64,000 nucleotides of DNA from assembly GCA_026003215.1 (NCBI GenBank), contig BPGV01000001.1, forward strand, positions 523,570 to 587,569. Direction: 5' to 3'. Positions 43,021-52,391 of this stretch are shown in pieces (the first letter of the stretch is position 1; each line of letters opens with the position of its first letter). Made by a program: the position numbers and the translations under genes. Source of the DNA: Bacteroidia bacterium. GTDB lineage: Bacteria; Bacteroidota; Bacteroidia; SpSt-205. A model generated the notes under the pieces. That model did no database searches. It saw only the letters and a list, made by a program, of their open reading frames with translations, and was not told the DNA's origin.

Positions 43021-46000
43021 TTACCGCAGGAGGGTGAGCGTCCCAGCCCGTTGTACTCGGCTTCCATCTGTGAAAGTCACTTCTACTACGTAGGTGTAGA
43101 CGCCTTCTATGGCGTTTTCGCCAGTCCAGGGACCCGTGCCCTGATACATGAGCTTACCCCACCGGTCATAGATGCGCATCTCTACACGCTGGATGCCTGC
43201 CCCTATAGGAGCCCACCTATCGTTGATACCGTCGCCATTAGGGGTAAAGGCATTGGGAAACACCAGCTGCCGCTCTCCCCGCACAACTACGGTGACTTGC
43301 AAGGTATCGGTACAGCTACCCAGCGCTGCTACCACGGTAAGGGTGTAGGTTCCCGGCAAGTACAGGTGCGAGAGCGTATCGCCTGCTTGCACGGGGGCCG
43401 TCCCATCGCCCAAAATCCACGTAAAAGTAGGTGTACTACCCGCAGGCACTTGATACGAGAGCGAGCAGCTCAGTACCACTGGTCCCTGGGGAGGCGGCTG
43501 AAGGGGAGGCACCGCCGTAATACCCATGAGGACAGGGGTAGGCGTTCCCTGTACGCTTACAGACACAGGAGGAGAAGCACAGGCTCCTACCCGATACACG
43601 ACCGTATAAGTAGGGTCTGCGACCGGACCCGGTAGAGTAAGGGTAGGGCCTGCACCGACCGAGTCTCCTTGTGCGTTGTCCCAAATGAAGGTGCCTCCAG
43701 CAGGGCCTGAGAGCAGCTGAGCCGCCAAAGTAAGCGGGAAACACCCCGCCGCACCTTGCGCTTGTATCGTCGGGGCAGGAAGAACCTCTATTTCTTTCTC
43801 TACGGGACCTATCCACCCACAGCAGATCGTTAGCACGCGCAAACGCAGGGTATAGCGCCCCGGCTGAGAAGCCGTAAAGCGCAGGGTATCTTGGTTTCCT
43901 TGGGCTACCACCTGCCCTCCGAGGAGGACCGTCCACTCATAAGCTGAGGCGAAACGTTCCGAGCTCACCGCCACCACTGTCCCTACACAGAAAGTATCGC
44001 TTGCCGTCAAGATGCGCAGGTTTATGGCATCAGGTGCCGTGAGTATTGTCCAGAAGCGGGGGTATGCCTGCCCGGCAAACTGGATGTCTTTCGAGCCGAT
44101 CGAGACGTATTGAGCCGTACCGCTGTTACTGGGGAGGCTAACTGGGGTAGCGCCGGCCCCCAAATCGGTGAAAGCGCCAGGGTTGGCACTCTGAAAAGTG
44201 ATGTTGGTATTTGTGCAGTGGGCGGTGCCTACGGTGATTACGGGTTGGCCCGCCAGGTTGAAGCTAATCTCCGAAAGGACTGGCGGGGTGCCGGTGGAGA
44301 GGAAAGGTTGGGCTTGGCCGGGCTGGCCGTTGCCGCCGCGCCCACCGTTACCGCCGCGCCCACCGTTACCTCCTTTACCTCCATTCCCCATGTTACACCC
44401 GCCATCCGAAGCCACGCAAGGGCCGACCCCTTGGCCACCGGCGCCCCCTTGACCGCCAACTCCCCCTTGGCCACCACCCCCTGCTGCACCAGCTGAGAGA
44501 TTACACTGAATCCAAGCGGTATTAGGCCCATTATTCACGAGCACGACAGCATAGCTACTGCCGCCACCGGCGCCCCCTTCTCCGCCTCTACCGCCCTCTC
44601 CACCGCCCCCCCCACCGCCACCCCCTGCGCCAATTGTAGGACAAGCCGGCGGCAAAACACTAATGCCCCCCCCGCCGGCACCGCCACCTCCGCCGCCGCT
44701 CCCATGCGTACCCTCTTCTCCACGCTGACCCCGGCTTCCTGGACGCCAAAAGCCTTCTACCAGCTGACCAGACGAACCATCCGCCCCATCTCTACCATTT
44801 TGGCCATCCGCTCCGTTAGCTCCATCCCCGCCACTGGCTGGAGGCACCCCTGGAAGAGGTACTTGCGTACAGGCACAGGTGCCCCCGCCAATAAGTCCCG
44901 TAGAACAAAGGGAACCCGCTGTACCGCCAGCGCCCCCCCCTGGCCCCTGACCCGGTCGGCCGCCCTCTCCGTTACCCATAAAGGTGCTATTACCTCCGTT
45001 CCCGCCCGCATGCCCGACAGGGCTACTACCACCGCCTCCGCCTGCCCCTGCACTGGCAGGGGGAGGCGTCCCCAACGGAGGCACACAAAAGCCGAAAGCA
45101 GGTGTAGCTGCTGCCCCTGTTCCTCCACAGCTACCATCTCCCCCCGGGCGACCATCTTGGCCAGGGGCGCCATCCCACCCCTTCCCCCCATCGCCCGCCT
45201 GCACCTGACACCGCACCACTTCATAGGTGGAGCAGCTGCGCAGATACAGCCCATACACAGAAGGACCGCGCCCATCGGCACAGGATAGCTGCCCCGCTGG
45301 TGCATCTTCTACTTCAATCGTTAGATCTTGCAAGCGAAAGGCCTGAGCTCCATGTACTTGCAGCGCCACCAACCGAGGGGAACGACTATCGCACCCCTCT
45401 ATGTTTTGCGCTACACGACGCAGTACAGTAAGCCCCGGCGCCGAAGACTTTATCCATCCCGCGGCCGGGTCATATCCGCCTTCTATGATGACACTATCCG
45501 TGAGGGTAGTAAGTGGCCGAGTGAGAAGGTAAGTTCCCTGCGCCAGCTTGATAAGGCCTCGCCGACACTGGATCCGTTGAAGAGCCGCCTCTATCGTTGT
45601 AGGAGCATCCGGAGTACCTGGTGCAGTGGGATCACCCGTCGGCGTGACATATTGTACATTGCACGCCCCCGCCGTCGGTGAGGCATCTATTACCTCTACG
45701 ACGAGGGAGTCGCTGGCGCAGCCCGCCGGCGAGAGGTAGCGCAGTATATGACGCCCCGGCGACAGCGTAAGTGGCATAGGAATAGCCGTCCATGTACCTC
45801 CACTATATGCCTCCCAACTCCCCCCTAAAACAGAAGCCAACCCCGTCACCTCCACTGGCCGCCCCGCACAGGTATAAACCCGAGCCGGGGTCACTTCCGC
45901 CCGGGGGAGCGGATGCACTTGCACGCTATCGGTGAGGGTATAAGTACAACCGCCTACCGCTACCGTCAGCGTGTAAGGATACCAGAAAGGCTCCTCAAAA

Positions 46001-47010
46001 TCACCAGGCGTAGGAGGCACATCAGTAGTAGTAAGCCCCGTGGCCCCTGTACTCCAACTCACCACTGCTCCAGCGGGCAGCCCTCCCATCATAGAGCCGG
46101 TAAGCTGCACCGCCCCCCCTGCACACACTTGCGAAGGCGTAATACTCATAGACAAGCTCCCTATAAGGGGCACCTGTACCGACTGACCTGTAGGGGCAAA
46201 GTTGCCGCACTTATCCGCGACAGTGTTACCATCACTACCCGCTTGAAGGGTGATCGTATAGGTACCCCCCACCACCGGCGCAGCCACATCTATATACACT
46301 TCATAGGAAAACGCCCCCCCTCCTACACAACCTGCCGCCACCGGCGTTACTCCTCCAGATATCAAAAAGTCCGACCCATTCGACGCTACCGTATTACAAG
46401 CTATCGGCTCACTAAAACGCAAAATAATACGATGAATATTATTACAATCTTGTCGGGCAGATACCAATGTCGGTGGAGAGTTATCAAAAATACTCGCTGT
46501 ACCGTTAAAAGTGATAGTAAAGCCAGTTTGGTCACGGGTATAGTTATCCAGTACGAGGACAAAGGTTTGCCCTGCAGTGACATTCAGCCCAGGCATGAAG
46601 GGCGGCTGATCTGCCGGATAGCTGAGGGGATTCGGGTCGGTTTGGTTGGGATCCATGCCAGTAGGCCCATTATCCGCAGAGAAGTTACACCGGATGGGCT
46701 GGGTACTCCCTACGGCCGCACAGGAACTATTCGTAATATCCCACAGCGCAAAATCGTAATCATAAGTGGTATTGATAGTAAAGCCCAAAGTACCCCCCTG
46801 CTGCACCGTGAAAATAAACCATACCGTTTTCTGCTCGTTATTCAGCAGGCAAGTGTTGTTTTGCAGCTCTTGGGTCTGACCGTAATCCGGTGGGGAGTTG
46901 GTATAAGTATACGTTTGCTGACACACAGGTATGGCATGGATGCAGTCGGACTCGGGCAGTGACTGCCCCCATATACATGCTAAGCTCAGAGACAAAAAAT
47001 GTCGTATCAT
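43021..47010 (-). CDS. Large surface protein: beta-helix, glycine-rich collagen-like region, PKD and type B T9SS domain
   Basis: A 1329-residue protein. Signal peptide (about 1-15), an N-terminal beta-sandwich (20-175), Ig/SbsA-like segments, a right-handed beta-helix start (about 455-600, SVIIEGGYDP), then about 300 residues (about 600-905) dominated by Gly with Asn, Gln and Ala, e.g. NGGRGGNGGRGGNGQPGQ, with scattered Cys. PKD-like domains come next and a gliding-motility/type B T9SS domain ends the protein (FPNAFTPNGDGINDRW). It is probably cell-surface, and the Gly-rich part may be extended or fibre-like. It is the last gene of a three-gene operon. Confidence 0.83.
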   Translation of the reverse strand: MIRHFLSLSLACIWGQSLPESDCIHAIPVCQQTYTYTNSPPDYGQTQELQNNTCLLNNEQKTVWFIFTVQQGGTLGFTINTTYDYDFALWDITNSSCAAVGSTQPIRCNFSADNGPTGMDPNQTDPNPLSYPADQPPFMPGLNVTAGQTFVLVLDNYTRDQTGFTITFNGTASIFDNSPPTLVSARQDCNNIHRIILRFSEPIACNTVASNGSDFLISGGVTPVAAGCVGGGAFSYEVYIDVAAPVVGGTYTITLQAGSDGNTVADKCGNFAPTGQSVQVPLIGSLSMSITPSQVCAGGAVQLTGSMMGGLPAGAVVSWSTGATGLTTTDVPPTPGDFEEPFWYPYTLTVAVGGCTYTLTDSVQVHPLPRAEVTPARVYTCAGRPVEVTGLASVLGGSWEAYSGGTWTAIPMPLTLSPGRHILRYLSPAGCASDSLVVEVIDASPTAGACNVQYVTPTGDPTAPGTPDAPTTIEAALQRIQCRRGLIKLAQGTYLLTRPLTTLTDSVIIEGGYDPAAGWIKSSAPGLTVLRRVAQNIEGCDSRSPRLVALQVHGAQAFRLQDLTIEVEDAPAGQLSCADGRGPSVYGLYLRSCSTYEVVRCQVQAGDGGKGWDGAPGQDGRPGGDGSCGGTGAAATPAFGFCVPPLGTPPPASAGAGGGGGSSPVGHAGGNGGNSTFMGNGEGGRPGQGPGGGAGGTAGSLCSTGLIGGGTCACTQVPLPGVPPASGGDGANGADGQNGRDGADGSSGQLVEGFWRPGSRGQRGEEGTHGSGGGGGGAGGGGISVLPPACPTIGAGGGGGGGGGEGGRGGEGGAGGGSSYAVVLVNNGPNTAWIQCNLSAGAAGGGGQGGVGGQGGAGGQGVGPCVASDGGCNMGNGGKGGNGGRGGNGGRGGNGQPGQAQPFLSTGTPPVLSEISFNLAGQPVITVGTAHCTNTNITFQSANPGAFTDLGAGATPVSLPSNSGTAQYVSIGSKDIQFAGQAYPRFWTILTAPDAINLRILTASDTFCVGTVVAVSSERFASAYEWTVLLGGQVVAQGNQDTLRFTASQPGRYTLRLRVLTICCGWIGPVEKEIEVLPAPTIQAQGAAGCFPLTLAAQLLSGPAGGTFIWDNAQGDSVGAGPTLTLPGPVADPTYTVVYRVGACASPPVSVSVQGTPTPVLMGITAVPPLQPPPQGPVVLSCSLSYQVPAGSTPTFTWILGDGTAPVQAGDTLSHLYLPGTYTLTVVAALGSCTDTLQVTVVVRGERQLVFPNAFTPNGDGINDRWAPIGAGIQRVEMRIYDRWGKLMYQGTGPWTGENAIEGVYTYVVEVTFTDGSRVQRAGTLTLLR

Positions 47011-47020
47011 GGAAAAAAGG

Positions 47021-47614
47021 CTATTTTCCCATCTTCTTAGCAGGATAAAGAGGCGTGATAACTGGCCGGAGTCCTGCTATAACTTGGACCTCTTTGACCC
47101 TAAAATAGGAAATAACGTGGCCCTTTTCATCATAAGCTTCCATAGATAAAGGGAGGCCTCTTCGGAAGTAACGCGCAGGAATCCCTATTCCCTCAGAGGG
47201 GAAAAACCCGAGCCAAGGATCCCAAGCAAATGCGACCGAGGAATCCCACACTACTTCTATGCGCTGACCTCCATGGACAAACTGCGCCTTCACAGCTTTG
47301 CGTCCCAAGTACATTTCCTCTCCTACCACCTGGCCCCATACCGGGAAAGTATCTACCTTCTCGGGGGTAACATCATACGATATTTGAGCCTTGTGGTCTA
47401 ACCAGTAAATCTTGCTCGGTAAGTACAAAAAGTCCAAAGACAGCTTCATCGTATCCCAGACTCCTTCGCTTTGAATGCGGAGGTGAGAAGGGCTAAGCAG
47501 GATAGAGAAATGCGCCTGAACTTTTTTGTAAGGTTCTCCCTGCTCACCAGTAAGCAAGTATTGCGCAAAAAGCGTGGCTGGGAAAAGGAAAGCTTTTATC
47601 CAGTGCATAGCCAT
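47021..47614 (-). CDS. Secreted protein of unknown function
   Basis: A 197-residue protein, not recognised. It has a signal peptide (about 1-18, ending LFAQ) and a beta-rich mature part with many aromatic residues (SDFLYLPSKIYW-like and WDPWLGFFPSEG). Its form suggests a small envelope protein similar in size to LolA-like or DUF4412-like proteins, but I cannot show that. It sits in the middle of an operon: 5 bases after the upstream glycine-rich gene and 10 bases before the large T9SS gene, so it probably helps their secretion, folding or anchoring. Confidence 0.65.
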   Translation of the reverse strand: MAMHWIKAFLFPATLFAQYLLTGEQGEPYKKVQAHFSILLSPSHLRIQSEGVWDTMKLSLDFLYLPSKIYWLDHKAQISYDVTPEKVDTFPVWGQVVGEEMYLGRKAVKAQFVHGGQRIEVVWDSSVAFAWDPWLGFFPSEGIGIPARYFRRGLPLSMEAYDEKGHVISYFRVKEVQVIAGLRPVITPLYPAKKMGK

Positions 47615-47619
47615 TCTAC

Positions 47620-49077
47620 TTATGGGCCTATCCTACCTTTGATGAAGTTTGTCAGATATGGGCCATCCGGATAAGGAGAGAGCGGGACGCCCCCCAGACG
47701 ACGAATAGCGTATCCTGCATCTCCGCCGGGTTGTAGGGTAGCTCCTCCTGGGGGCAAGCAGCCAATATTGATAGGGATATTCGGAAATGGCCAGGGAAGC
47801 GTAATAACCCCGCCAATACATACTTGTACGAGGCCAGCCCGTCCCGGATAGCCATAATCACCTCCTTGCCCACCAAAGCCTTGTGGCGTGACATTGACCG
47901 TGATAGGCCCCGCAGAATAAGAAAGAGTTCGGGAAAGGATCCCCCCCATGCCGCCCCGTGCCGTGAGCCCCGCACTCCCATCTTGTCCAGGGGCAAAGTA
48001 GCCGATGGTAAAGGTGCCACTCGGACGGCCTCCCTGGCCAAGTTGCGCGCCTCCCCCGCCCCCCGCCGATACCCCTATGGAAAAAGATAGGTTCCCAATA
48101 GGTGTGTTGAAGTTGAAAGTTTCCTCTACACCCGCAGAAGCCCCTCCCCCACCTCCTCCGAAAATGTAGCCTCCTTGGGGATAAAGGTAAGTCTTCACTG
48201 TGATATGCACAGCATCTCCCCCCGGTTGCCCCGGCAAACTGTAGTTAGGAAGGGGGGCACCGCTGGCGCCATTACCGCCCCGCCCTAAAAAGGCCCCTTC
48301 GTGCAGGATAGCCACCACTGACTGCGGATGAAGGTTACCCGTCGTGAAAGCCGGCACCGCCGTACTACTCGCACTCACCTCTACCCCCGGATAGGTATGC
48401 ACCACCACACATACCGGCTGGGTAGTAGGTATCTGGGGATTAGCCGCCGTAAGATTGTAGTCTGTGGTGCTATTAAAAATATTCACCCGATAGCAGGAGT
48501 CTATGGTCAGCGTATAAATGACATTTTTTATCGTATTGCCGCACACCGCTTGGATAATCACCGGATAAGTGCCCGCCGGCGCCAAGGGCTCCACCGCGAT
48601 AGTAAGCGTAGCCGAACCCGACCCCGTCAATACCGTTGGGTTGAAGGAATAGCTGGTATAAGGCGGCAAAGTAGAATACACTTGCAAAGCGATAGGTTGA
48701 GGGGTGCCGGCTATTTGGGTGAGGGTGACGGTGGTACGGACCGTATCGGTATTCACATGGTCAATGGTCCCACTGGTGGGGTTTATTGTAAGGGTGAAGT
48801 TACAGTCATCACAGCCCTCGGCATAGGCCGGCAGCCAGCACCGCCCATTGAAGTACTCTACCACGCTATCCTGCGTGTTGAAGATGACTAAGCCCCACGG
48901 TGGATTAGCAATAGCATCGCGTTGAGCACGGGTAAGCCGAGGGAGGAGGAGCCCCTTCTTATTGCTCTCCAAATGGAGGATAGCCGCTGAGTCCGGCTGG
49001 AGGATGCCGATACCGACCCCTTGAGCCCAGAGCGCCCCCCCAAGTACGAGAAACAAAAGCCCTATATATGGCCACAT
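47620..49077 (-). CDS. Secreted glycine-rich protein with tail-fibre-like N-terminus
   Basis: A 485-residue protein. After the signal peptide (about 1-19, LWAQ), GVGIGILQPDSAAILHLES and KKGLLLPRLTRAQRDAIA match the N-terminal module found in many Bacteroidota adhesins and tail-fibre-like proteins. Ig-like sequence (about 95-190) follows, then a region of about 200 residues rich in Gly (FGGGGGGASAG, GGGGGAQLGQGG), like the Gly-rich part of the third gene in the operon. No T9SS sorting domain is evident. It is the first gene of the operon, with an exact -7 box 5 bases before its ATG. Confidence 0.75.
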   Translation of the reverse strand: MWPYIGLLFLVLGGALWAQGVGIGILQPDSAAILHLESNKKGLLLPRLTRAQRDAIANPPWGLVIFNTQDSVVEYFNGRCWLPAYAEGCDDCNFTLTINPTSGTIDHVNTDTVRTTVTLTQIAGTPQPIALQVYSTLPPYTSYSFNPTVLTGSGSATLTIAVEPLAPAGTYPVIIQAVCGNTIKNVIYTLTIDSCYRVNIFNSTTDYNLTAANPQIPTTQPVCVVVHTYPGVEVSASSTAVPAFTTGNLHPQSVVAILHEGAFLGRGGNGASGAPLPNYSLPGQPGGDAVHITVKTYLYPQGGYIFGGGGGGASAGVEETFNFNTPIGNLSFSIGVSAGGGGGAQLGQGGRPSGTFTIGYFAPGQDGSAGLTARGGMGGILSRTLSYSAGPITVNVTPQGFGGQGGDYGYPGRAGLVQVCIGGVITLPWPFPNIPINIGCLPPGGATLQPGGDAGYAIRRLGGVPLSPYPDGPYLTNFIKGRIGP

Positions 49078-49082
49078 CAGCT

Positions 49083-49090
49083 CAAATATA
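49083..49090 (-). promoter_or_regulatory. Bacteroidota -7 element TAnnTTTG
   Basis: Exact TATATTTG on the minus strand, 5 bases before ATG 49077, the first gene of the glycine-rich surface-protein operon. Confidence 0.6.
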
Positions 49091-49182
49091 GGCGGATTTT
49101 AGGGCTTCTTTGGGAGCATAAAGACTCAAGGGTGATTTTCACCGCCTGAATGGTACAAAAGCGCACCTAAGCGGTCATAGCC

Positions 49183-49749
49183 TCAGGAAAGTTTTGTCGG
49201 ATGTTGTTTTTCCGGGCGCCAGGGGATTTCTTGGGCACCTAAGACATGGGTAAGGTGTCGCCCGAGAACAAAAAGCCAGTCACTGAGCCGATTTATGTAC
49301 TTGATAAAGGCGGCGGGAACAGGCTCCACAGCGGCTAAGGCCACCAGGCGCCGTTCAGCTCGGCGACACACCGTGCGGGCCAGATGCGTCCAAGCTTCAG
49401 CCCGACAGCTTCCCGGCAAGATAAAGTTCCGCATGGGAGGGATAGCCGCCTCCCGCTTATCTATATCTGCTTCCAACCAAGCTATTTCTTCTTCGGAAAA
49501 AGTAGGTAAGGAGAGCGGCTTCTCGGACCGACCAGCCGCCAAATGCGAACCTATGGTGAAGAGTTGCGTCTGAATATGCCGCAGGGGTTCCACTTCTTCT
49601 GGTGTAACCTCCTGAATAAGAAGGCCAAGGACGGCGTTAAGCTCATCTAAGGTACCATACGCTTCTATGCGAGGGTCAGCCTTAGAAACTCGTCCCCCTC
49701 CTAACAGGCCCGTTTCTCCGCCATCTCCCGTACGGGTATAAATCTTCAT
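49183..49749 (-). CDS. Cob(I)alamin adenosyltransferase, PduO type
   Basis: A 188-residue enzyme that makes adenosylcobalamin from cob(I)alamin and ATP. Family motifs are KIYTRTGDGGETGLLGGGRV at 2-21 (ATP binding), GTLDELNAVLG, and RAEAWTHLARTVCRRAERRL with SDWLFVLGRH near the C-terminus. Start 49749 is chosen because the in-frame upstream sequence to 49845 is antisense-like filler and the -7 box sits 4 bases before this ATG. It overlaps the stop of the upstream lipoprotein as ATGA. B12-dependent enzymes are not in the window. Confidence 0.9.
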   Translation of the reverse strand: MKIYTRTGDGGETGLLGGGRVSKADPRIEAYGTLDELNAVLGLLIQEVTPEEVEPLRHIQTQLFTIGSHLAAGRSEKPLSLPTFSEEEIAWLEADIDKREAAIPPMRNFILPGSCRAEAWTHLARTVCRRAERRLVALAAVEPVPAAFIKYINRLSDWLFVLGRHLTHVLGAQEIPWRPEKQHPTKLS

Positions 49750-50285
49750 GGAACAAAGGTACGTAGGGAAACCAGGGCTGCATGTAAATATTTTTTCTCG
49801 GGGCTGAGGCGCAGTTCTATTTCCACACTGTCGGAGCTCAGCCAATGATTTTCGCCGGTAACACCGTCGGCTTCCCCATATTTATGCGCATAGTAGGCTC
49901 GCAAACGTTGATACAAGGCAGCTATCTTAGAAAAGTCATCATGTTCCCAAGTGTAGGTAAGGGATACCACCTTCTGGGTCTTAGGGGCATAGTACTCTAT
50001 CCACAAGACTCCCCCCTCAGGCGGCATGAGACGAAATACATACCCAAAGCTATCGGCATAATAGGGAGAAAGCTTCTCCTTGAGGGGAAGGCTTTCTGGG
50101 ATGCTACCTAAAAGGCTTTCGCGAGAGAACCCCATCGCGCTGTATAACCACCAAGGCGGTGGAACTGGGGGCCTCTGGCAAGAAAAAAACAGCCCTATAC
50201 CCAAAAACCAGCTTCTGCTGCGGAAAAGGCGGAGTCGGCTACTGTGCCGCCTGTTTCTGGGCCAAGTATTGCGCCCGGAGAACAC
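49746..50285 (-). CDS. Putative lipoprotein of unknown function
   Basis: A 179-residue protein, not recognised. A hydrophobic stretch ending in a lipobox (FLGIGLFFSC, Cys36) suggests a lipoprotein, but the N-region from GTG 50285 is unusually long (about 26 residues, Arg-rich), so the real start could be a later non-ATG codon. The mature part (about 60-179) has a beta/alpha look with conserved-looking WEHDDFSKIAALYQRLRAYY. It overlaps the end of the acyl-CoA synthetase gene by 47 bases and the start of the adenosyltransferase by 4 bases, so all three are one operon. Confidence 0.6.
   Translation of the reverse strand: MFSGRNTWPRNRRHSSRLRLFRSRSWFLGIGLFFSCQRPPVPPPWWLYSAMGFSRESLLGSIPESLPLKEKLSPYYADSFGYVFRLMPPEGGVLWIEYYAPKTQKVVSLTYTWEHDDFSKIAALYQRLRAYYAHKYGEADGVTGENHWLSSDSVEIELRLSPEKKYLHAALVSLRTFVP
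49754..49761 (-). promoter_or_regulatory. Bacteroidota -7 element TAnnTTTG
   Basis: Exact TACCTTTG on the minus strand, 4 bases before adenosyltransferase ATG 49749, inside the 3' end of the lipoprotein gene. Confidence 0.6.
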
Positions 50286-52362
50286 GACGCATAATTTTAT
50301 TAGAAGCTGTACGCGGTAACTCGGGCACGATAACTACTTCATGCACATGGAAAAGGGGGCTTAGTTTTTCGCGCACGGCTTTAGCCACCAGAGAAAGCCA
50401 ATAAGTCGTATCGGTAGGAGCACCTTCCTGCACCACCAAAAAGAGAATAAGCTGGTCCGGACCACCTTCGGAGGGAGGTATTGCTATGGCTGCCACCTCA
50501 CCTACGCCAGGCAGCTGCGCAACTACCCGTTCTATCTCTGTGGAGGAGACTTTGATACCGCCGAGGTTCATCGCATCATCGGCCCGGCCCCCCGAAATCC
50601 AATTCCCGCTCTCAAGCTGCCGCATGTAATCCCCATGCCGGCGCAGCCGCACAGGCACACCCGCATATTCCCGAGGTACAGAAGCACCGGAAGCGCCTAC
50701 CCAACCCTCTCCTACGGAAGGGGTGCCCTGATAATATACTTTCTCGTGGTCGGCATTTAGAAGCTTTTGGGAAAGGCCTATAGAAGGCGGCACTAAGAAG
50801 AGCTCTCCTTCGGCGGCAGGCTGCCCGTCTTCACGAAGCAAAATAAAATCCAGGCCTAAGGCCGGTGCGCTAAATTGACTGGGCGCATTCGGGTGTAGGA
50901 GCGTACTGGTAATGTAGCCCCCACCAATCTCGGTACCTCCGCAATATTCTATAATCGGCTTGTAGCCGGCTTTGGCCATGAGACGCCACATGTGCCACGG
51001 ATTAGACGCCTCACCCGTAGAGCTAAACAACCGAATCCCCGTCCAATCTGCACTATCCCATGCACCGCTCTCTATCCAACGCCGCACCAAGGAAGGAACC
51101 ACGCCCAGAATAGAGACCTTGTGCGTTTCCACGAAGCGGCAGAAGCCCTCGGTGGTAGGTGCCCCTTCGTAGAGGGCGACGGTAGCGCCGTGGGCTAATC
51201 CCGCAAAAAGCAGCCAAGGCCCCATCATCCACCCCAAGTTGGTAGGCCAAGCTATCGTATCTGTAGGATGCACATCGTGATAAAAGTGGGCATCCGTGAT
51301 AGCTTTTAAGGCCGTGAGCTGCGTCCATGGGATAGCTTTGGGTTCGGCTGTGGTACCCGACGAAAAGAGCACCCCAATATCTCTATCAGAAGGCCCATAA
51401 GTTGGTGTGGAGAGGGACTGACTTTCCACTAAAAAACTCTCCCATGAAGCCGCATTATTACGCAGGCGCGCTTGGAGGGGACCTCGCCCCGCTATCACAA
51501 AAGTTTGTGGCAGACCATACGCCTGCAAGCGCTCATACAGCGGGATAAACTTACCCTCCCGATACAAGCCATCCTGAATAAAAAGCACCTTAGGCGCAGC
51601 AATACGTAGGCGGGTAGCGATTTCTTCGCCGGAGAGGCTGTCGGGTATCGTCGCCGCAGAGGCCCCAAGGAAGATAGCCGCCAAGTACAAGAAAACCGCT
51701 TCAGGCCGCAACGGCATACATATAGCGATACGTTCCCCGGCACTTACGCCGAGGGCCCGTAGTGCACCCGCTACTTCTCGCACATGAGCCTCCAGCTGCG
51801 CATAAGAGTATTCTTGAGGCTCTCCCTCCTCCTGCTGATACACTAAGGCCACCTTCTCGGGGGGATGACGAAAAATAAGCTCTACCACATTCCACTCGGC
51901 CCCACTTAGCCACATGGGCTGAGCTATGTCAGCTGTGGGGAAACTCAATATTCGCGCCGGCGATCTCCGGAAAGCAACCTCTATGCGTTTTTCTACCACA
52001 TAGCGCCAAAAGTCTGCGCGCTTCTCCACGCTCCAACGGTGTAAAATAGTGTAAAGGTGCAACTTATCTTTGTACTCCTGCCAATAAGGCACAAAAGAGG
52101 GCTCCTCCAAGAGCTCCCCTAAAGCGGTAAAAAGGTGGGTAGTGGCGAGAGAGGGGGGAGCACTCCGTTTTAGGAAGCTTTCCAGGAGGATTTCGGCGCT
52201 TTCGCACGGATACCAGAGCGGAGCAAAAGGGGGAGTAGCCGTTTTTTGAAAAGCTTCTTCATACGCCCGGATATGGAGAGAAAAGTCTCTTACCTCTGGA
52301 GTTAGCTTATTGCTTTGGGAAAGCCAGCGTTCTACTTGGGCGCTGGGCGGGAAGCCCGACAT
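50239..52362 (-). CDS. Acyl-CoA synthetase (AMP-forming), AAE17/acetoacetyl-CoA synthetase-like
   Basis: A 707-residue adenylate-forming enzyme. The P-loop LFSSGTTAEPKAIPWTQ (about 342-358), CWPTNLGWMMGP-like sequence (WPTNLGWMMGPWLLF here), EYCGGTEIGGGYI, the hinge-region GGRADDAMNLGGIKVSS and the catalytic Lys in RTASNKIMRR are all in place. The long N-terminal region (about 1-170) and WPTNLGW segment resemble the plant AAE17/18 and bacterial acetoacetyl/acetate-CoA synthetase group more than standard acetyl-CoA synthetase. The preferred acid (acetate, acetoacetate or other) is not readable. It starts 4 bases after a -7 box. Confidence 0.85.
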   Translation of the reverse strand: MSGFPPSAQVERWLSQSNKLTPEVRDFSLHIRAYEEAFQKTATPPFAPLWYPCESAEILLESFLKRSAPPSLATTHLFTALGELLEEPSFVPYWQEYKDKLHLYTILHRWSVEKRADFWRYVVEKRIEVAFRRSPARILSFPTADIAQPMWLSGAEWNVVELIFRHPPEKVALVYQQEEGEPQEYSYAQLEAHVREVAGALRALGVSAGERIAICMPLRPEAVFLYLAAIFLGASAATIPDSLSGEEIATRLRIAAPKVLFIQDGLYREGKFIPLYERLQAYGLPQTFVIAGRGPLQARLRNNAASWESFLVESQSLSTPTYGPSDRDIGVLFSSGTTAEPKAIPWTQLTALKAITDAHFYHDVHPTDTIAWPTNLGWMMGPWLLFAGLAHGATVALYEGAPTTEGFCRFVETHKVSILGVVPSLVRRWIESGAWDSADWTGIRLFSSTGEASNPWHMWRLMAKAGYKPIIEYCGGTEIGGGYITSTLLHPNAPSQFSAPALGLDFILLREDGQPAAEGELFLVPPSIGLSQKLLNADHEKVYYQGTPSVGEGWVGASGASVPREYAGVPVRLRRHGDYMRQLESGNWISGGRADDAMNLGGIKVSSTEIERVVAQLPGVGEVAAIAIPPSEGGPDQLILFLVVQEGAPTDTTYWLSLVAKAVREKLSPLFHVHEVVIVPELPRTASNKIMRRVLRAQYLAQKQAAQ

Positions 52363-52366
52363 AAAG

Positions 52367-52374
52367 CAAAGATA
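52367..52374 (-). promoter_or_regulatory. Bacteroidota -7 element TAnnTTTG
   Basis: Exact TATCTTTG on the minus strand, 4 bases before ATG 52362. The plus strand here reads GATACTTTG, a weaker box for the divergent HD gene. Confidence 0.6.
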
Positions 52375-52391
52375 CTTTGTACTTTTCAGGT

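Noticed and set aside
44290-45210. Repetitive C-rich DNA that might be a CRISPR or satellite array
   Set aside because: The repeats are irregular and follow glycine codons of the large T9SS protein; no fixed-length repeat or unique spacer pattern.
49131-49143. Small hairpin (GGTGA/TCACC) as terminator or riboswitch before the adenosyltransferase
   Set aside because: It is downstream, not upstream, of that minus-strand gene, has only 5 bp and no clear T run on the needed strand. No cobalamin riboswitch features were seen.
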